14,234 nucleotides of DNA from Thermodesulfobacteriota bacterium (GCA_028278625.1 JANQDY010000048.1:1-14234); one strand, 5' to 3'. Counted from the stretch's first letter, positions 1 through 8,654 are shown. Translations and numbers: made by a program. The notes: generated by a model not told the origin, from the sequence alone.

Positions 1-261
1 GTGAGGTGAAAAAAATGGCCGCCCTGTACCGCACCCGTTTTGAGCAAATGCTCATAATATCGGCTTGACCGCGTTCTGACTTTTTACGAGACCATCAACA
101 ATAGATCTTCCCAAACATGAGCAAATAATAGAAGGATAAACCTTGAAGGTCAAGGGGGATGTGCGTCAAATGGGACCAGGGGAGTTGACTTATTTTTCAG
201 CGGTTTATATAAAATTCTTGAAACAGGTTTTAACTTTGAGCCCCAATCAAGGAGAACCTCC
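1..261. other. Non-coding leader upstream of adenine deaminase
   Basis: No convincing gene lies here. One frame is open from base 3 to a TGA at 66-68. It could be the last 21 codons of an upstream gene, or a 17-codon ORF from the ATG at 15 preceded by GAGGTG; neither can be decided from this window. The region holds a 6-bp inverted repeat, TGAGCA-aa-TGCTCA, at 41-54. Its left half with following bases (TGAGCAAAT) recurs at 118-126. A sigma70-like promoter sits at 185-213. I saw no recognisable purine riboswitch core. Confidence 0.6.
185..213 (+). promoter_or_regulatory. Sigma70-type promoter for adenine deaminase
   Basis: TTGACT at 185-190 and TATAAA at 208-213 are each one mismatch from consensus and are separated by exactly 17 bases. 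Transcription would start near 220, leaving a leader of about 40 bases before the ATG at 262. The local AT-richness against a GC-rich background supports it. The prediction rests on motif match only. Confidence 0.6.
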
Positions 262-1890
262 ATGAAGACTTTTTCAGGCAACATTGTAGACATCATCGGC
301 GGAGAGATCTTTCCGGGCACCCTTGTGGTGGCGGATGGAAAAATTCGGGACATAGAACGCAACCACCGGACCTATGGGCACTTCATCACGCCGGGATTCA
401 TTGACAGTCATGTACACATTGAAAGCGCCATGATGCCCCCCTCGGAATTCGCCCGCATTGCACTGGCTCACGGCACGGTGGCCGCTGTTTGCGACCCCCA
501 TGAAATCGCCAATGTGATGGGTATTGACGGTGTGCGATACATGATTGAAAATGGCGCAACGGTCCCCCTGAAGTTCTACTTCTCCGCTCCTTCCTGCGTA
601 CCGGCAACCCCCTTTGAAACCAGCGGGGCCCAGCTGACCCTCACGGATCTTGAAACGCTCCTCAAGATGCCGGAGATCAAGTTTATGGGGGAGATGATGA
701 ACTTTCCGGGTGTCATTCATGACGACCCGGAGGTTCTCAAAAAACTGGAGATGGCCAGGGCCCATGGGAAACCGGTTGACGGCCATTGTCCTGGGCTTGG
801 GGGCACTGATTTGGAGAAATACGTTTCAAGGGGGATTACAACGGATCATGAATGTTTAACAAAAGAAGAAGCCCTCGAAAAAATCTCCCTGGGCATGAAA
901 ATCCTCATTCGGGAAGGATCCGCGGCCCATAATTTTGATGAATTGATTCCAATCGCCCGTGCACACTACCGAAGCTGCATGTTCTGTTCAGACGACAAAC
1001 ACCCCGATGATCTGGTGAAGGGTCACATCAACAACCTGGTGAGCCGAGCCCTGGCCGCGGGCCTGGATCGGATGAAGGTTCTTCAAATGGCCTGTCTCAA
1101 CCCAAAGACCCATTACGGGCTGGATGTGGGATGCCTTCAAAAAGGGGATCCCGCGGATTTCCTCGTCATCGTTGATTTCGATCCCCTCAAAATCCACCAG
1201 ACAGTGATCCAGGGGGAAATTGTGGCGGAGGATGGCAATAGCCTGGTGCCCCACCGGCCCGCTGCCCTGGTGAATCGGATCGGCGCAAAACCGAAAAAAC
1301 CGAAGGACTTCTCGGTCCCCCATCAGGACAGGCCCGTCAACATCATCGACGTCATTGACGGTCAATTGATCACTCGAAAATCCACCCAAACCCTGCCATC
1401 CTTAAAGGGAATGCTATCATCCGATCCAGACCAAGACATACAGAAGATTGTCGTGGTCAATCGATATGAAGATCGGCCGCCGGCAGTGGGCTTTGCTCGA
1501 AACTTCGGTTTGAAAGAAGGCGCCTTTGCCGGCTCCATCGCCCACGACTCCCACAATATCATTGCCGTGGGAACCACCGACGAAGAAATCTGCGAGGCCG
1601 TAAACCTCATTATCAATGGCAAAGGGGGTATCTGTGCCGTTAGCGGAAGAAGGGGGATCAACGAAATCCTGCCCCTGCCCATCGCCGGACTCATGAGCGA
1701 CCGGGACTATGAAACCATTGGCCGTCAATATACCCGTCTGGACGCTTTGGCCAAAGAGATGGGGTCCCGATTGCATGCACCGTTCATGACCCTATCATTC
1801 ATGGCTCTCCTGGTGATTCCCGAGATCAAGTTGAGCGACCGGGGCCTCTTTGACGGCACTCGATTTGAATTCATGGACCTGTTTGCCTGA
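262..1890 (+). CDS. ade: Adenine deaminase
   Basis: This protein of 542 residues is predicted to hydrolyse adenine to hypoxanthine and ammonia (EC 3.5.4.2) in cytoplasmic purine salvage. It belongs to the amidohydrolase superfamily. The metal-binding HxH lies in GFIDSHVHIE (His50, His52), followed by CDPHEIANV around residues 77-85. Further in are GHCPGL, TDHE and CSDDKHPDDL, all typical of the Ade subfamily. The C-terminal third, with NLIINGKGG and the conserved end region, matches the extra domain of Ade rather than a generic dihydroorotase-like enzyme. It is slightly shorter at the N-terminus than the roughly 577-residue Bacillus enzyme. The ATG at 262 follows AAGGAG (249-254) with 7-base spacing, which fixes the start. 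The gene has its own promoter and is not functionally linked to the signalling genes that follow. Confidence 0.93.
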   Translation: MKTFSGNIVDIIGGEIFPGTLVVADGKIRDIERNHRTYGHFITPGFIDSHVHIESAMMPPSEFARIALAHGTVAAVCDPHEIANVMGIDGVRYMIENGATVPLKFYFSAPSCVPATPFETSGAQLTLTDLETLLKMPEIKFMGEMMNFPGVIHDDPEVLKKLEMARAHGKPVDGHCPGLGGTDLEKYVSRGITTDHECLTKEEALEKISLGMKILIREGSAAHNFDELIPIARAHYRSCMFCSDDKHPDDLVKGHINNLVSRALAAGLDRMKVLQMACLNPKTHYGLDVGCLQKGDPADFLVIVDFDPLKIHQTVIQGEIVAEDGNSLVPHRPAALVNRIGAKPKKPKDFSVPHQDRPVNIIDVIDGQLITRKSTQTLPSLKGMLSSDPDQDIQKIVVVNRYEDRPPAVGFARNFGLKEGAFAGSIAHDSHNIIAVGTTDEEICEAVNLIINGKGGICAVSGRRGINEILPLPIAGLMSDRDYETIGRQYTRLDALAKEMGSRLHAPFMTLSFMALLVIPEIKLSDRGLFDGTRFEFMDLFA

Positions 1891-1901
1891 TAATCACGGA
1901 C

Positions 1902-1921
1902 CGGCGACTGCCGAATTTTTT
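1902..1921 (+). terminator. Possible weak intrinsic terminator after ade
   Basis: CGGC (1902-1905) and GCCG (1910-1913) form a 4-bp GC stem with a GACT loop, followed by AA and six T residues. The stem is very short, and the next gene's ribosome binding site (GGGAG, 1922-1926) follows immediately. It may attenuate transcription rather than end it. Confidence 0.3.
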
Positions 1922-1932
1922 GGGAGAATCCT

Positions 1933-2532
1933 TTGGATTGCTATGATTCATTTGCTGAGTTGTCAAAGCATGAGAAGCCTTTCCGTGATTACCACATTCT
2001 CATGAGAAAGGGGCCCAGCGGCATTGCCATCATGGCGCCCCACGGCGGCCGCATTGAATTCGGCACCGCCGCCATCGCGGAATCCATCGCCCATCCGGAA
2101 CATACCTTCTGGGCGTTCAGAGGGATAAAGAAGGGCGGCAACCGGATGCTCCATATCGCCAGTACCCGCTACGATGTGCCCGGCGCGCTGGATGTGGCCC
2201 TTGCGGCAAAAACAGTTGTCACCATCCACGGTTGCCGTGACCGGGCGCCGGCCGTTTATGTGGGCGGACGTCACAGGGAACTGGCGTTACGAATCCAACG
2301 GTCCCTCCGTGAAGCAGGCTTTGACGCCCAACGCAACATCCGGAGGGCTCTGAGGGGTGAGAGTCCGGTGAATTTGTGCAATCGCTGTAGTTCCGGAAAG
2401 GGTGTACAGCTCGAAATAACGGCAGGACTCAGAAAACGAATGTTTACCTGGCCGACCGGGAAAGGTATAATAATTAAAAGGAAAAGCTACCACCGTTTTA
2501 CCCGTGCCGTAAAAGACGTCCTCATGTGCTGA
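1933..2532 (+). CDS. Poly-gamma-glutamate hydrolase family protein (PghP/DUF867-like)
   Basis: This 199-residue protein resembles phage PghP and Bacillus YmaC-like proteins (Pfam Gamma_PGA_hydro), a small zinc-hydrolase fold related to carboxypeptidase A. Matching motifs are APHGGRIEFGT (His37, Glu42), a TIHGCRD segment (His99), VGGRHREL (110-117) and CNRCSSGKGVQLEI ending in Glu161. His37, Glu42 and His99 are the likely zinc ligands and Glu161 a catalytic candidate, by analogy with PghP. No signal peptide is visible, so it is probably cytoplasmic, and the true substrate in a Gram-negative cell is unknown. The TTG start follows GGGAG with 6-base spacing, and an upstream extension is not supported. 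It lies 42 bases after ade and 33 bases before the hybrid kinase, on the same strand. The final 25 codons are AT-richer and contain a promoter-like sequence for the next gene. Confidence 0.75.
   Translation: MDCYDSFAELSKHEKPFRDYHILMRKGPSGIAIMAPHGGRIEFGTAAIAESIAHPEHTFWAFRGIKKGGNRMLHIASTRYDVPGALDVALAAKTVVTIHGCRDRAPAVYVGGRHRELALRIQRSLREAGFDAQRNIRRALRGESPVNLCNRCSSGKGVQLEITAGLRKRMFTWPTGKGIIIKRKSYHRFTRAVKDVLMC
2443..2471 (+). promoter_or_regulatory. Putative internal promoter for the hybrid kinase
   Basis: A perfect TATAAT at 2466-2471 is preceded, with a 17-base spacer, by TTTACC at 2443-2448 (4 of 6 consensus). It lies in an AT-rich patch within the 3' end of the hydrolase gene, about 95 bases before the kinase start. 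Transcription would begin near 2478. This would let the kinase be expressed apart from ade. It rests on motif match only. Confidence 0.42.
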
Positions 2533-2565
2533 ATAGACCTCGTTCAAAAACGAAGGAGAAGTACG

Positions 2566-5500
2566 TTGAAGAGACGGTTCCTTTTCGACATTTTCATCCT
2601 CACTCTTTTTCTTTCGGCTCTCATGGCCGGCGCCATCTTGTACTTCTCCATGAAAGACTATGCGCTCAAAACCGCCAATACCGACGCAAAGCGAATCACC
2701 GACATGGTCGCCTCCGGCATTTCAGCCAGCATTACCGAACACCAGAGAGCGGTTCGCTTGCTATCGGCAAATGGGAAGATACTCAAGGCCATCCGAGAAC
2801 CGGTTCCCAAAGACCTTCGGGAGGCGAACCGGCAGCTGCTGGATTTTAAAAAAATTCTCGATGTGGATGTTTGCTATCTCATGGACCGCCAGGGACTTAC
2901 CATCTCATCATCCAACTGGCAATCTCCAGGATCTTTTGTCGGCAAGAATTACGGCTTCAGGCCCTATTTCAAGAAGGCCATCAAAGGAGCCCCTTCCATT
3001 TACATGGCCGTTGGTATCACCAGCAACAAACCGGGGATCTATTACAGCTGCCCCGTGAGGGACGAGAAAAGCCCATCCCCCGTGGGCGTTGTGGTGATCA
3101 AGGATTCGGTAAAGGACCCTGCAATGGCGCTTCGTCAAGCTCAAAACGGATATCTGATGCTGACCGGCCCCCGTGGGGTCATTTTCCTTTCCAGCCACGA
3201 ACCATGGCGCCTGGGCCTGTTATGGCCGGTGCAACGGGAAACCCTCGAAGCCATTGCACAATCAGAGCAATTCGGGAAGGGTCCCTGGCAATGGAGCGGC
3301 ATTTCCCGACAAAAAGACCGACAGGCCATTGATGAATCGGGAAAGATCTTTTCCGTTCACGCCGCACCCATCGCTCAGATGCGTGACTGGCACCTCTACT
3401 TTCTCCTGGATACCCAGAAGGTCCTGGCGTCCCTCTCTCTCCCACTTCTTCGGGACGCCGGTTATGGCGCGGTCCTCTTTTTCCTGCTGGTCGGCGTCTC
3501 AGCCATTCTACTCTTCTTTCTGAGGAAACAGGAAATCAATACGTTGGAAGCGGCCCACAAAGAGACGAGACTTCAGAAAGCCTACCTGGAAAGTTTGGTG
3601 GAAAATATGCCGGAGGCAGTGGCGCTCTTTGACAGAAATGGTACCATCGAGCGCGTCAACAAGGGATTTACCCACACCTTCGGCTATAGTGAAACCGAAG
3701 CGGTTGGTGAAAACATCAGTGATCTGTTGGCTCCCCCTGATCGTCTCAAGGAAGCAAAAGAGATCCAAAAACGCACTGCCGGGGGTGAACGTCTCTCCCT
3801 GGAAACCGTCCGGAAAAGAAAGGACGGTACGCGTTTCCATGTGTCAGTCCGTTCCTCAGCCATCCTCACGGAAGGGGAGACCCTGGGGTACCTGACCATT
3901 TATCGGAACATCACGGATCGCAAAGAACAGGAAAACGCCCTTCGGGAATCCGAAGAATACCTCAAAACCATACTTGACACCGTCCAGGCGGGTATGGTTG
4001 TCATCGACGCAAGAACCCACCGCATCACCGCGGCCAATCCGGCGGCCCTGGCGTTGATCGGGGAAACGGAGGAGACCATCATCAACAGGGTCTGTCACCG
4101 CTATATCTGCCCCGCGGATGAAAACAGATGCCCCATTACGGATCTCGGCTTGGCAGTTGATAATTCCGAAAGGGTCCTCTTAACCGCCAAAGGAGAAGAG
4201 ATTCCGATTCTCAAAACCGTCAAACCCTTCAGGGCGAACAACGGGGATTATCTTTTGGAAAGCTTTGTGGACATTTCCGGCCTTGTGCGCGCCCGAAAAG
4301 AAGCCCAGGCCGCCAGCCGGGCCAAAAGTGATTTTCTGGCCAACATGAGCCACGAAATACGCACCCCCATGAACGGCATCATCGGTATGACGGAACTGGC
4401 ACTTCAAACGCCATTGACCGATGAACAACGGGAGTTTCTTTCGGCCGTTAAAATATCCGCGGACGATCTTTTGACCATCATTAATGACATTTTAGATTTT
4501 TCAAAAGTGGAAGCGGGAAAACTGGATCTGGAGTCCATTGATTTCGATCTTCGCACCACATTGGAAAACGCTCTGGATCCCCTGGCCATCAAGGCCCATG
4601 AAAAAGCGATTGAACTTGTATGCCGTATCAAATCAGACGTTCCCACAGCCCTCATGGGTGATCCGGTACGCCTCCGGCAGATTGTGGTGAACCTGGTGGG
4701 CAATGCCATTAAATTTACACAAAAGGGAGAAGTGGTGCTCGGCGTCAGCCTCGAGGCTGAAACGGATCAACGCACTACGCTCCACTTTTCCGTTTCCGAC
4801 ACGGGTATCGGCATTGCGCCTGACAAGTTATTCACGGTTTTTGAGAGTTTTCATCAGGGGGACGGGTCCGTAACCCGTGAGTATGGCGGCACGGGTCTCG
4901 GATTGGCCATCAGCAGGCAGTTGGTGGAATTGATGAACGGCCGCATCTGGGTTGAAAGCGAAGAAGGAAAGGGGAGCACTTTTCATTTTGCCGCACAATT
5001 TATGCCCGGCGATCTCACATCGGCCCTCATACCCCCTAAGCACACGGTGAATCTCAGGGGAATTCGGGTGCTCATTGTGGACGACCATGAGATGAACCGC
5101 AAAGTCTTTGGGGAGATGACCGCCCTATGGGGGATGATCCCCAAGGCGGTTGCCAACGGATATGAAGCACTGGAAGAACTGAAAAGGGCCGAGGCCCAAG
5201 GGGCCCCCTACCGTTTCATGATCCTCGATTTCAATATGCCGCAAATGGACGGGTATGAAACCGTCGGAAGGATTTTGACTGAAAATATGGGGAACAACCT
5301 CAGCACCATTCTCCTCACATCCGCCGGGCATCGCGGAGACGCGGCCAAGTGCAATGCTTTGGGTATTTCCGGCTACCTTCTAAAACCGGTGAAACAGAGA
5401 GATCTTCTGGATTCACTTCGCCTCTGCCTGGGGGAGCCCAAGAAAAAGGGCGCCATCATTACCCGTTACACGGTTGAAGAGATCCGCAAAAAACTGCATA

Positions 5501-5874
5501 TCCTGGTGGCTGAAGACAACCCCGTCAACCAGAAACTGGCCGTCAAAATCCTGGAAAAAAGAGGGCACCGGGTGGTGGTGGCGGAAAATGGACGCGAAGC
5601 CCTTTCAGCAATTCAGAAAGAGGATTTCCATGTGGTTTTGATGGATGTTCAGATGCCCGTAATGGACGGATATTCAGCCACCCGCAAAATTCGCGACTGG
5701 GAAGAGCGTTTGGCGGATTCCCGGAGCCAAATACCGATCATCGCCATGACGGCCCATGCCATGAAAGGAGACCGGGAAAAATGCCTGGCAGCGGGCATGG
5801 ACGACTACATCTCCAAACCGATCAAGTCCCAAATCCTTTTCCCGGTCATCGAAAAGTGGACAGCAGGGGAATGA
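2566..5874 (+). CDS. Membrane hybrid histidine kinase, dCache-PAS-PAS-HisKA-HATPase-REC-REC
   Basis: This 1102-residue sensor kinase has a transmembrane helix at about 5-27, a periplasmic double-Cache-like sensor (about 35-290, with [10 protein letters not shown] and a following YMAVG segment as in DctB-type sensors), and a second helix at about 299-321. Two PAS domains follow (about 340-455 and 463-575); the second carries Cys510, Cys515 and Cys522 in the pattern CHxxxCPx5CP. The HisKA phospho-acceptor is His596 in [10 protein letters not shown]. The ATPase domain shows [17 protein letters not shown] and [10 protein letters not shown]. Two receivers follow with acceptors Asp888 and Asp1027, and both keep the acidic pair and the Lys. 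There is no HPt domain, so transfer to an external partner is expected. The TTG start follows AAGGAG (2553-2558) with 7-base spacing. The gene converges on the diguanylate cyclase with only 21 bases between stops. Its kinase-to-REC portion is a close paralogue of the 722-residue kinase on the other strand. The ligand is unknown. Confidence 0.9.
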   Translation: MKRRFLFDIFILTLFLSALMAGAILYFSMKDYALKTANTDAKRITDMVASGISASITEHQRAVRLLSANGKILKAIREPVPKDLREANRQLLDFKKILDVDVCYLMDRQGLTISSSNWQSPGSFVGKNYGFRPYFKKAIKGAPSIYMAVGITSNKPGIYYSCPVRDEKSPSPVGVVVIKDSVKDPAMALRQAQNGYLMLTGPRGVIFLSSHEPWRLGLLWPVQRETLEAIAQSEQFGKGPWQWSGISRQKDRQAIDESGKIFSVHAAPIAQMRDWHLYFLLDTQKVLASLSLPLLRDAGYGAVLFFLLVGVSAILLFFLRKQEINTLEAAHKETRLQKAYLESLVENMPEAVALFDRNGTIERVNKGFTHTFGYSETEAVGENISDLLAPPDRLKEAKEIQKRTAGGERLSLETVRKRKDGTRFHVSVRSSAILTEGETLGYLTIYRNITDRKEQENALRESEEYLKTILDTVQAGMVVIDARTHRITAANPAALALIGETEETIINRVCHRYICPADENRCPITDLGLAVDNSERVLLTAKGEEIPILKTVKPFRANNGDYLLESFVDISGLVRARKEAQAASRAKSDFLANMSHEIRTPMNGIIGMTELALQTPLTDEQREFLSAVKISADDLLTIINDILDFSKVEAGKLDLESIDFDLRTTLENALDPLAIKAHEKAIELVCRIKSDVPTALMGDPVRLRQIVVNLVGNAIKFTQKGEVVLGVSLEAETDQRTTLHFSVSDTGIGIAPDKLFTVFESFHQGDGSVTREYGGTGLGLAISRQLVELMNGRIWVESEEGKGSTFHFAAQFMPGDLTSALIPPKHTVNLRGIRVLIVDDHEMNRKVFGEMTALWGMIPKAVANGYEALEELKRAEAQGAPYRFMILDFNMPQMDGYETVGRILTENMGNNLSTILLTSAGHRGDAAKCNALGISGYLLKPVKQRDLLDSLRLCLGEPKKKGAIITRYTVEEIRKKLHILVAEDNPVNQKLAVKILEKRGHRVVVAENGREALSAIQKEDFHVVLMDVQMPVMDGYSATRKIRDWEERLADSRSQIPIIAMTAHAMKGDREKCLAAGMDDYISKPIKSQILFPVIEKWTAGE

Positions 5875-5895
5875 GGCGACGGTGGGGGTGGCATA

Positions 5896-8265
5896 TCACT
5901 CACGCACCCTTACACGGTTGCGGCCGGTCTCCTTTGCCTGATAAAGGGCCCCGTCGGCCCTGTCGATCAAATCTCGAAGGGAGTCTTTCCTGTCGGTTCT
6001 GTTTTCGGTGACGCCAATGCTGACGGTTACCTGAATCGGTCCAGTGCGCCACTGCACCTGGTTTTCAGCCGCCAGGTGGCGCAGCCGTTCGCAGGCAACC
6101 CACGCCCCCTCAAGATCCGTTTCCGGCAAAATAACGGCGAATTCTTCACCGCCGTAACGGCAGGCGAGATCGGTCTGCCGTGACCATTCCCTGATAATTC
6201 TTCCCACATCCGCCAGGACGAGATCGCCGGCCGTGTGCCCCAGGTTGTCATTGATTTTTTTGAAATAGTCGATGTCTATCATACAGAGGGAAAGGGCTTT
6301 TCCGTGTCGTTGGGCCCGGGACCGCTCCCGCTCAAGGGCTTCCATGAAGTATCGTCGGTTGTACAGACCGGTCAATTCATCCAGTGTTGCCATTTCGGAA
6401 ATCTTCCGGTGAGCTGAGCGAATCTCTCTTTTAAGCTTTCCTTTTTCCATGACATTTCGAAAACAGGCGGCGATACTCTCGCGGTCAAAACGGGTCTTGG
6501 TCAGGTAGTCATCGGCCCCTTCCTGGATCAGACGGGTAGCAACCATTTCATCCCCCTGCCCTGTTAGTATCACCAGAGGGGTTTCCTTTCCGGATGCTTT
6601 TATGGCCCTTATGAAGTCAAATGCATCACCGCCGGGCAACAGGTAATCGAGGAGGACCAGATCCGGCGATGTTTCATCCGCGAGCCGCAATCCTTCTTCA
6701 AAGGTCATGGCCCGGCTCAACCGTATGCTGCTGATGGTGTCTAAAACCGATTGAATCTGCCGGTAATCACTATTGTCATTCTCGATGGAGAGCACATGCA
6801 ACGGCTGCTCAATGCTGACAATTCTACCACCCCTTCCATGGGTTTCGGTCTCATAATGGCGGATGCTCTGAATCTTTTTAATGGTGTCGGCAATCCGCTC
6901 CCCCGCTTTTTCGATTTCGTCCATGAAAAGGGCCGTATCCTTCGAATTTCCCCCCTTGGTTCGCATGAGATCAATATTGCCAAGCAAAACGGAGAGGGGT
7001 TCGTTCAGTTCATGGGCCGTGGCGCCGGACATTTGGAGCAGAACCTTCAGGCGCTCCTCTTGAATGAGCTTTTCCTGCTGTTCAAGGATTTTTTCATTGG
7101 CCTTCTTCAGATCCTCCTCCATCTTTTTCCGAGCTGTAATGTCCCGAATAACGGCGAGAAATGCCTTTTCACTTTCCCACTGAATCTCAACGGTTCTTAT
7201 CTCCCCAACCTTGAGGGTACCGTCTTCTCTGACAATGTCCAGATCTGACGTCTCTCCTCCCATAAGGGGAAAACCGAAAGGGGACCCGATAGAATCTGCC
7301 TTCTTCCGCCCAAAGAGTTTTTCCGCGGCGGGATTCACCATCCGAACGATCCCTTCAGCATCCGCCAGGATCACGGCATCACTGAAATGGTGGATGATTC
7401 GCCGGAGACGCACTTCCACTTCCCTTCTTGCATCAGATTCACGTTTGATACGGGTAACGTCCGTCATTATCAGGGTAATGTGCCGCTTTTCGGAGGTGTA
7501 GGTCAGGGCCTCCATGGCGAAAAGCCTGTTATTGAGCGCCATGGGATCACTATCCGGGATTGAAAAGGTTCCGTCACCATCCGGTGCATTGAGATTGTCA
7601 AACCGCCAGCGCTCCTTTTGGGGAACCAGAGTAATAAAGGGGGTACCCAGTAAATGGATGTCATCCTTTCCCAAGAAGAAAGTGGCGGCTTTGTTGACAA
7701 ATACGATGCGGCCGTCAGGGCTCAGCTCGATAATGCCCTGGGACATGTTTTTCAGAATAAGATTGAAATGACGGTTTGACGAAAGGAGTTCGGAGGTCAT
7801 TTTCCTGGGATGGATTCGCTCGGTTCCCAGAATCTCCCCGGAAAGACACCGCTTCCTGACCCCATCAGGGTCTTTAAGTACCTCTTCAACATGCTCCGCC
7901 ATCTGTGAAATGGGACCTTTTGCCACCAGCGCATCCGCACCCACTTGCAGCATGTCCAGGGGCGCCTCAACCAGAATACCGGAAAATATGGCAATAAAGA
8001 CTGAATCCAGGCTGCTTTTCCCCCGAATGATCCGACAGAGTTGTTTGCCGTCCACGTCCGGAAGAATAATATCCAAAAATATGATGTCGGGACGGTAGGT
8101 GTGGAGGATATCCAATGCCGTAAGGCCGTCTTTGACCGTCTCTACCTGGCATCCCGATTCCGTGATGATCCGTTTCATGAACTCGCGCATGACCGAATCA
8201 TCATCTATTACCAGGATTCTGTAACGGGCACGGCCGGTTTTGGATTTCGATTCTGAAACATTCAT
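5896..8265 (-). CDS. Diguanylate cyclase, REC-PAS-PAS-DHp-REC-GGDEF
   Basis: This 789-residue soluble protein is predicted to make cyclic-di-GMP from two GTP. Receiver 1 spans about 15-135, with acidic residues at 21-23, acceptor Asp65 and a switch Lys. PAS domains span about 164-280 and 290-395, followed by a coiled segment. A HisKA-like helix pair (about 408-470) carries His418 in AHELNEP, yet no ATPase domain follows. Receiver 2 (about 488-605) has acceptor Asp540. The GGDEF domain (about 620-785) has an intact GGEEF at 705-709 and an RxxD inhibitory site (RQTD, 696-699) exactly five residues upstream, so it should be active and product-inhibited. The ATG overlaps the stop of the KaiB-like gene (ATGA), which implies translational coupling. 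It is the last gene of the minus-strand run and its probable output. The lone DHp could pass phosphate between the receivers or only dimerise. Confidence 0.9.
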   Translation of the reverse strand: MNVSESKSKTGRARYRILVIDDDSVMREFMKRIITESGCQVETVKDGLTALDILHTYRPDIIFLDIILPDVDGKQLCRIIRGKSSLDSVFIAIFSGILVEAPLDMLQVGADALVAKGPISQMAEHVEEVLKDPDGVRKRCLSGEILGTERIHPRKMTSELLSSNRHFNLILKNMSQGIIELSPDGRIVFVNKAATFFLGKDDIHLLGTPFITLVPQKERWRFDNLNAPDGDGTFSIPDSDPMALNNRLFAMEALTYTSEKRHITLIMTDVTRIKRESDARREVEVRLRRIIHHFSDAVILADAEGIVRMVNPAAEKLFGRKKADSIGSPFGFPLMGGETSDLDIVREDGTLKVGEIRTVEIQWESEKAFLAVIRDITARKKMEEDLKKANEKILEQQEKLIQEERLKVLLQMSGATAHELNEPLSVLLGNIDLMRTKGGNSKDTALFMDEIEKAGERIADTIKKIQSIRHYETETHGRGGRIVSIEQPLHVLSIENDNSDYRQIQSVLDTISSIRLSRAMTFEEGLRLADETSPDLVLLDYLLPGGDAFDFIRAIKASGKETPLVILTGQGDEMVATRLIQEGADDYLTKTRFDRESIAACFRNVMEKGKLKREIRSAHRKISEMATLDELTGLYNRRYFMEALERERSRAQRHGKALSLCMIDIDYFKKINDNLGHTAGDLVLADVGRIIREWSRQTDLACRYGGEEFAVILPETDLEGAWVACERLRHLAAENQVQWRTGPIQVTVSIGVTENRTDRKDSLRDLIDRADGALYQAKETGRNRVRVRE

Positions 8266-8555
8266 GCCGGCCCCTTTCCCAGATCCAGAAGATGCAATGC
8301 TTTTTTTCCATCAGAAAAATCACCAATCAAACGAAGAACAGGCTTAGGCTCAAGGCGGATCAATGTAGGTGTTACCAGCACCTGTTCTTCGTTGGCCACC
8401 TCGGGTTTCTCAAGGATATCGATGACCTCAAGGGTGCCTTTCCCTGCCAGTTCCACATCGAAAACGCTTTTAATGCTGTCTATGGCCATCCTGGACCTTT
8501 CGGTTTTACCTGCCACAAACAATCTCAGAAACACTGCATCTTCCATCGGATTCAT
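8262..8555 (-). CDS. kaiB: KaiB-like protein
   Basis: This 97-residue protein aligns without gaps to cyanobacterial KaiB. It shows LFVAGKTERS (12-21), an LEVIDILEKP segment (42-51), VTPTLIRL with the conserved TPTL (62-65), and LIGDFSDGKKAL (76-87). KaiB is a thioredoxin-like protein that in cyanobacteria switches fold and binds the KaiC ring and the kinase SasA. Asp91 is kept, but the neighbouring position 89, usually Gly and tied to fold switching, is Leu89 here. The acidic C-terminal tail of cyanobacterial KaiB is absent. I chose the ATG at 8555 because GGAG (8561-8564) lies 5 bases before it and the length then fits the family. An ATG at 8615 in the same frame has no ribosome binding site. 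No kaiC or kaiA is in the window. The stop overlaps the start of the diguanylate cyclase, so the two are probably co-translated. Confidence 0.85.
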   Translation of the reverse strand: MNPMEDAVFLRLFVAGKTERSRMAIDSIKSVFDVELAGKGTLEVIDILEKPEVANEEQVLVTPTLIRLEPKPVLRLIGDFSDGKKALHLLDLGKGPA

Positions 8556-8560
8556 GTTTT

Positions 8561-8564
8561 CTCC
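8561..8564 (-). promoter_or_regulatory. Ribosome binding site deciding the kaiB-like start
   Basis: On the minus strand GGAG lies 5 bases before the ATG at 8555. The in-frame ATG at 8615 has only an AT-rich, SD-less sequence before it. This favours the 97-codon form. Confidence 0.65.
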
Positions 8565-8613
8565 GTTTGTAAAGAGCGCTTCTTTGGCGGAAAGCGTTCT
8601 GCCATTGATGTTC

Positions 8614-8642
8614 ATTTAAGCATAAAGACACTGTTCTGTAAA
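8614..8642 (-). promoter_or_regulatory. Weak candidate promoter for the kaiB-like gene
   Basis: On the minus strand TTTACA (8642-8637; 5 of 6 consensus) is followed after 17 bases by TTAAAT (8619-8614; 4 of 6). It lies in the 99-base gap between the 722-residue kinase and the KaiB-like gene, the widest gap in the run. The -10 match lacks the important second-position A, so this is tentative. Confidence 0.22.
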
Positions 8643-8654
8643 CCGACCATCCGC

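Noticed and set aside
1..261. Purine riboswitch upstream of adenine deaminase
   Set aside because: I could not find the conserved junction and paired loops; the sequence after the predicted transcription start is only about 40 bases.
2541..2552. CGTT-caaa-AACG inverted repeat before the membrane kinase
   Set aside because: It has only a 4-bp stem next to the ribosome binding site, as expected by chance.
5875..5895. Bidirectional terminator between the convergent kinase and cyclase genes
   Set aside because: The 21 bases hold no stem-loop and no T-tract; transcripts from both sides must overlap or end inside the genes.
8571..8604. Hairpin in the gap before the KaiB-like gene
   Set aside because: The stem around AGCGCTT/AAGCGTT has a mismatch on the minus-strand RNA, a 10-base loop and no T-tract, so it is too weak to call a terminator.
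8556..8615. Longer KaiB-like reading starting at the ATG at 8615
   Set aside because: It has no ribosome binding site and adds 20 residues without family similarity; the ATG at 8555 has GGAG at 5 bases and gives the usual length.
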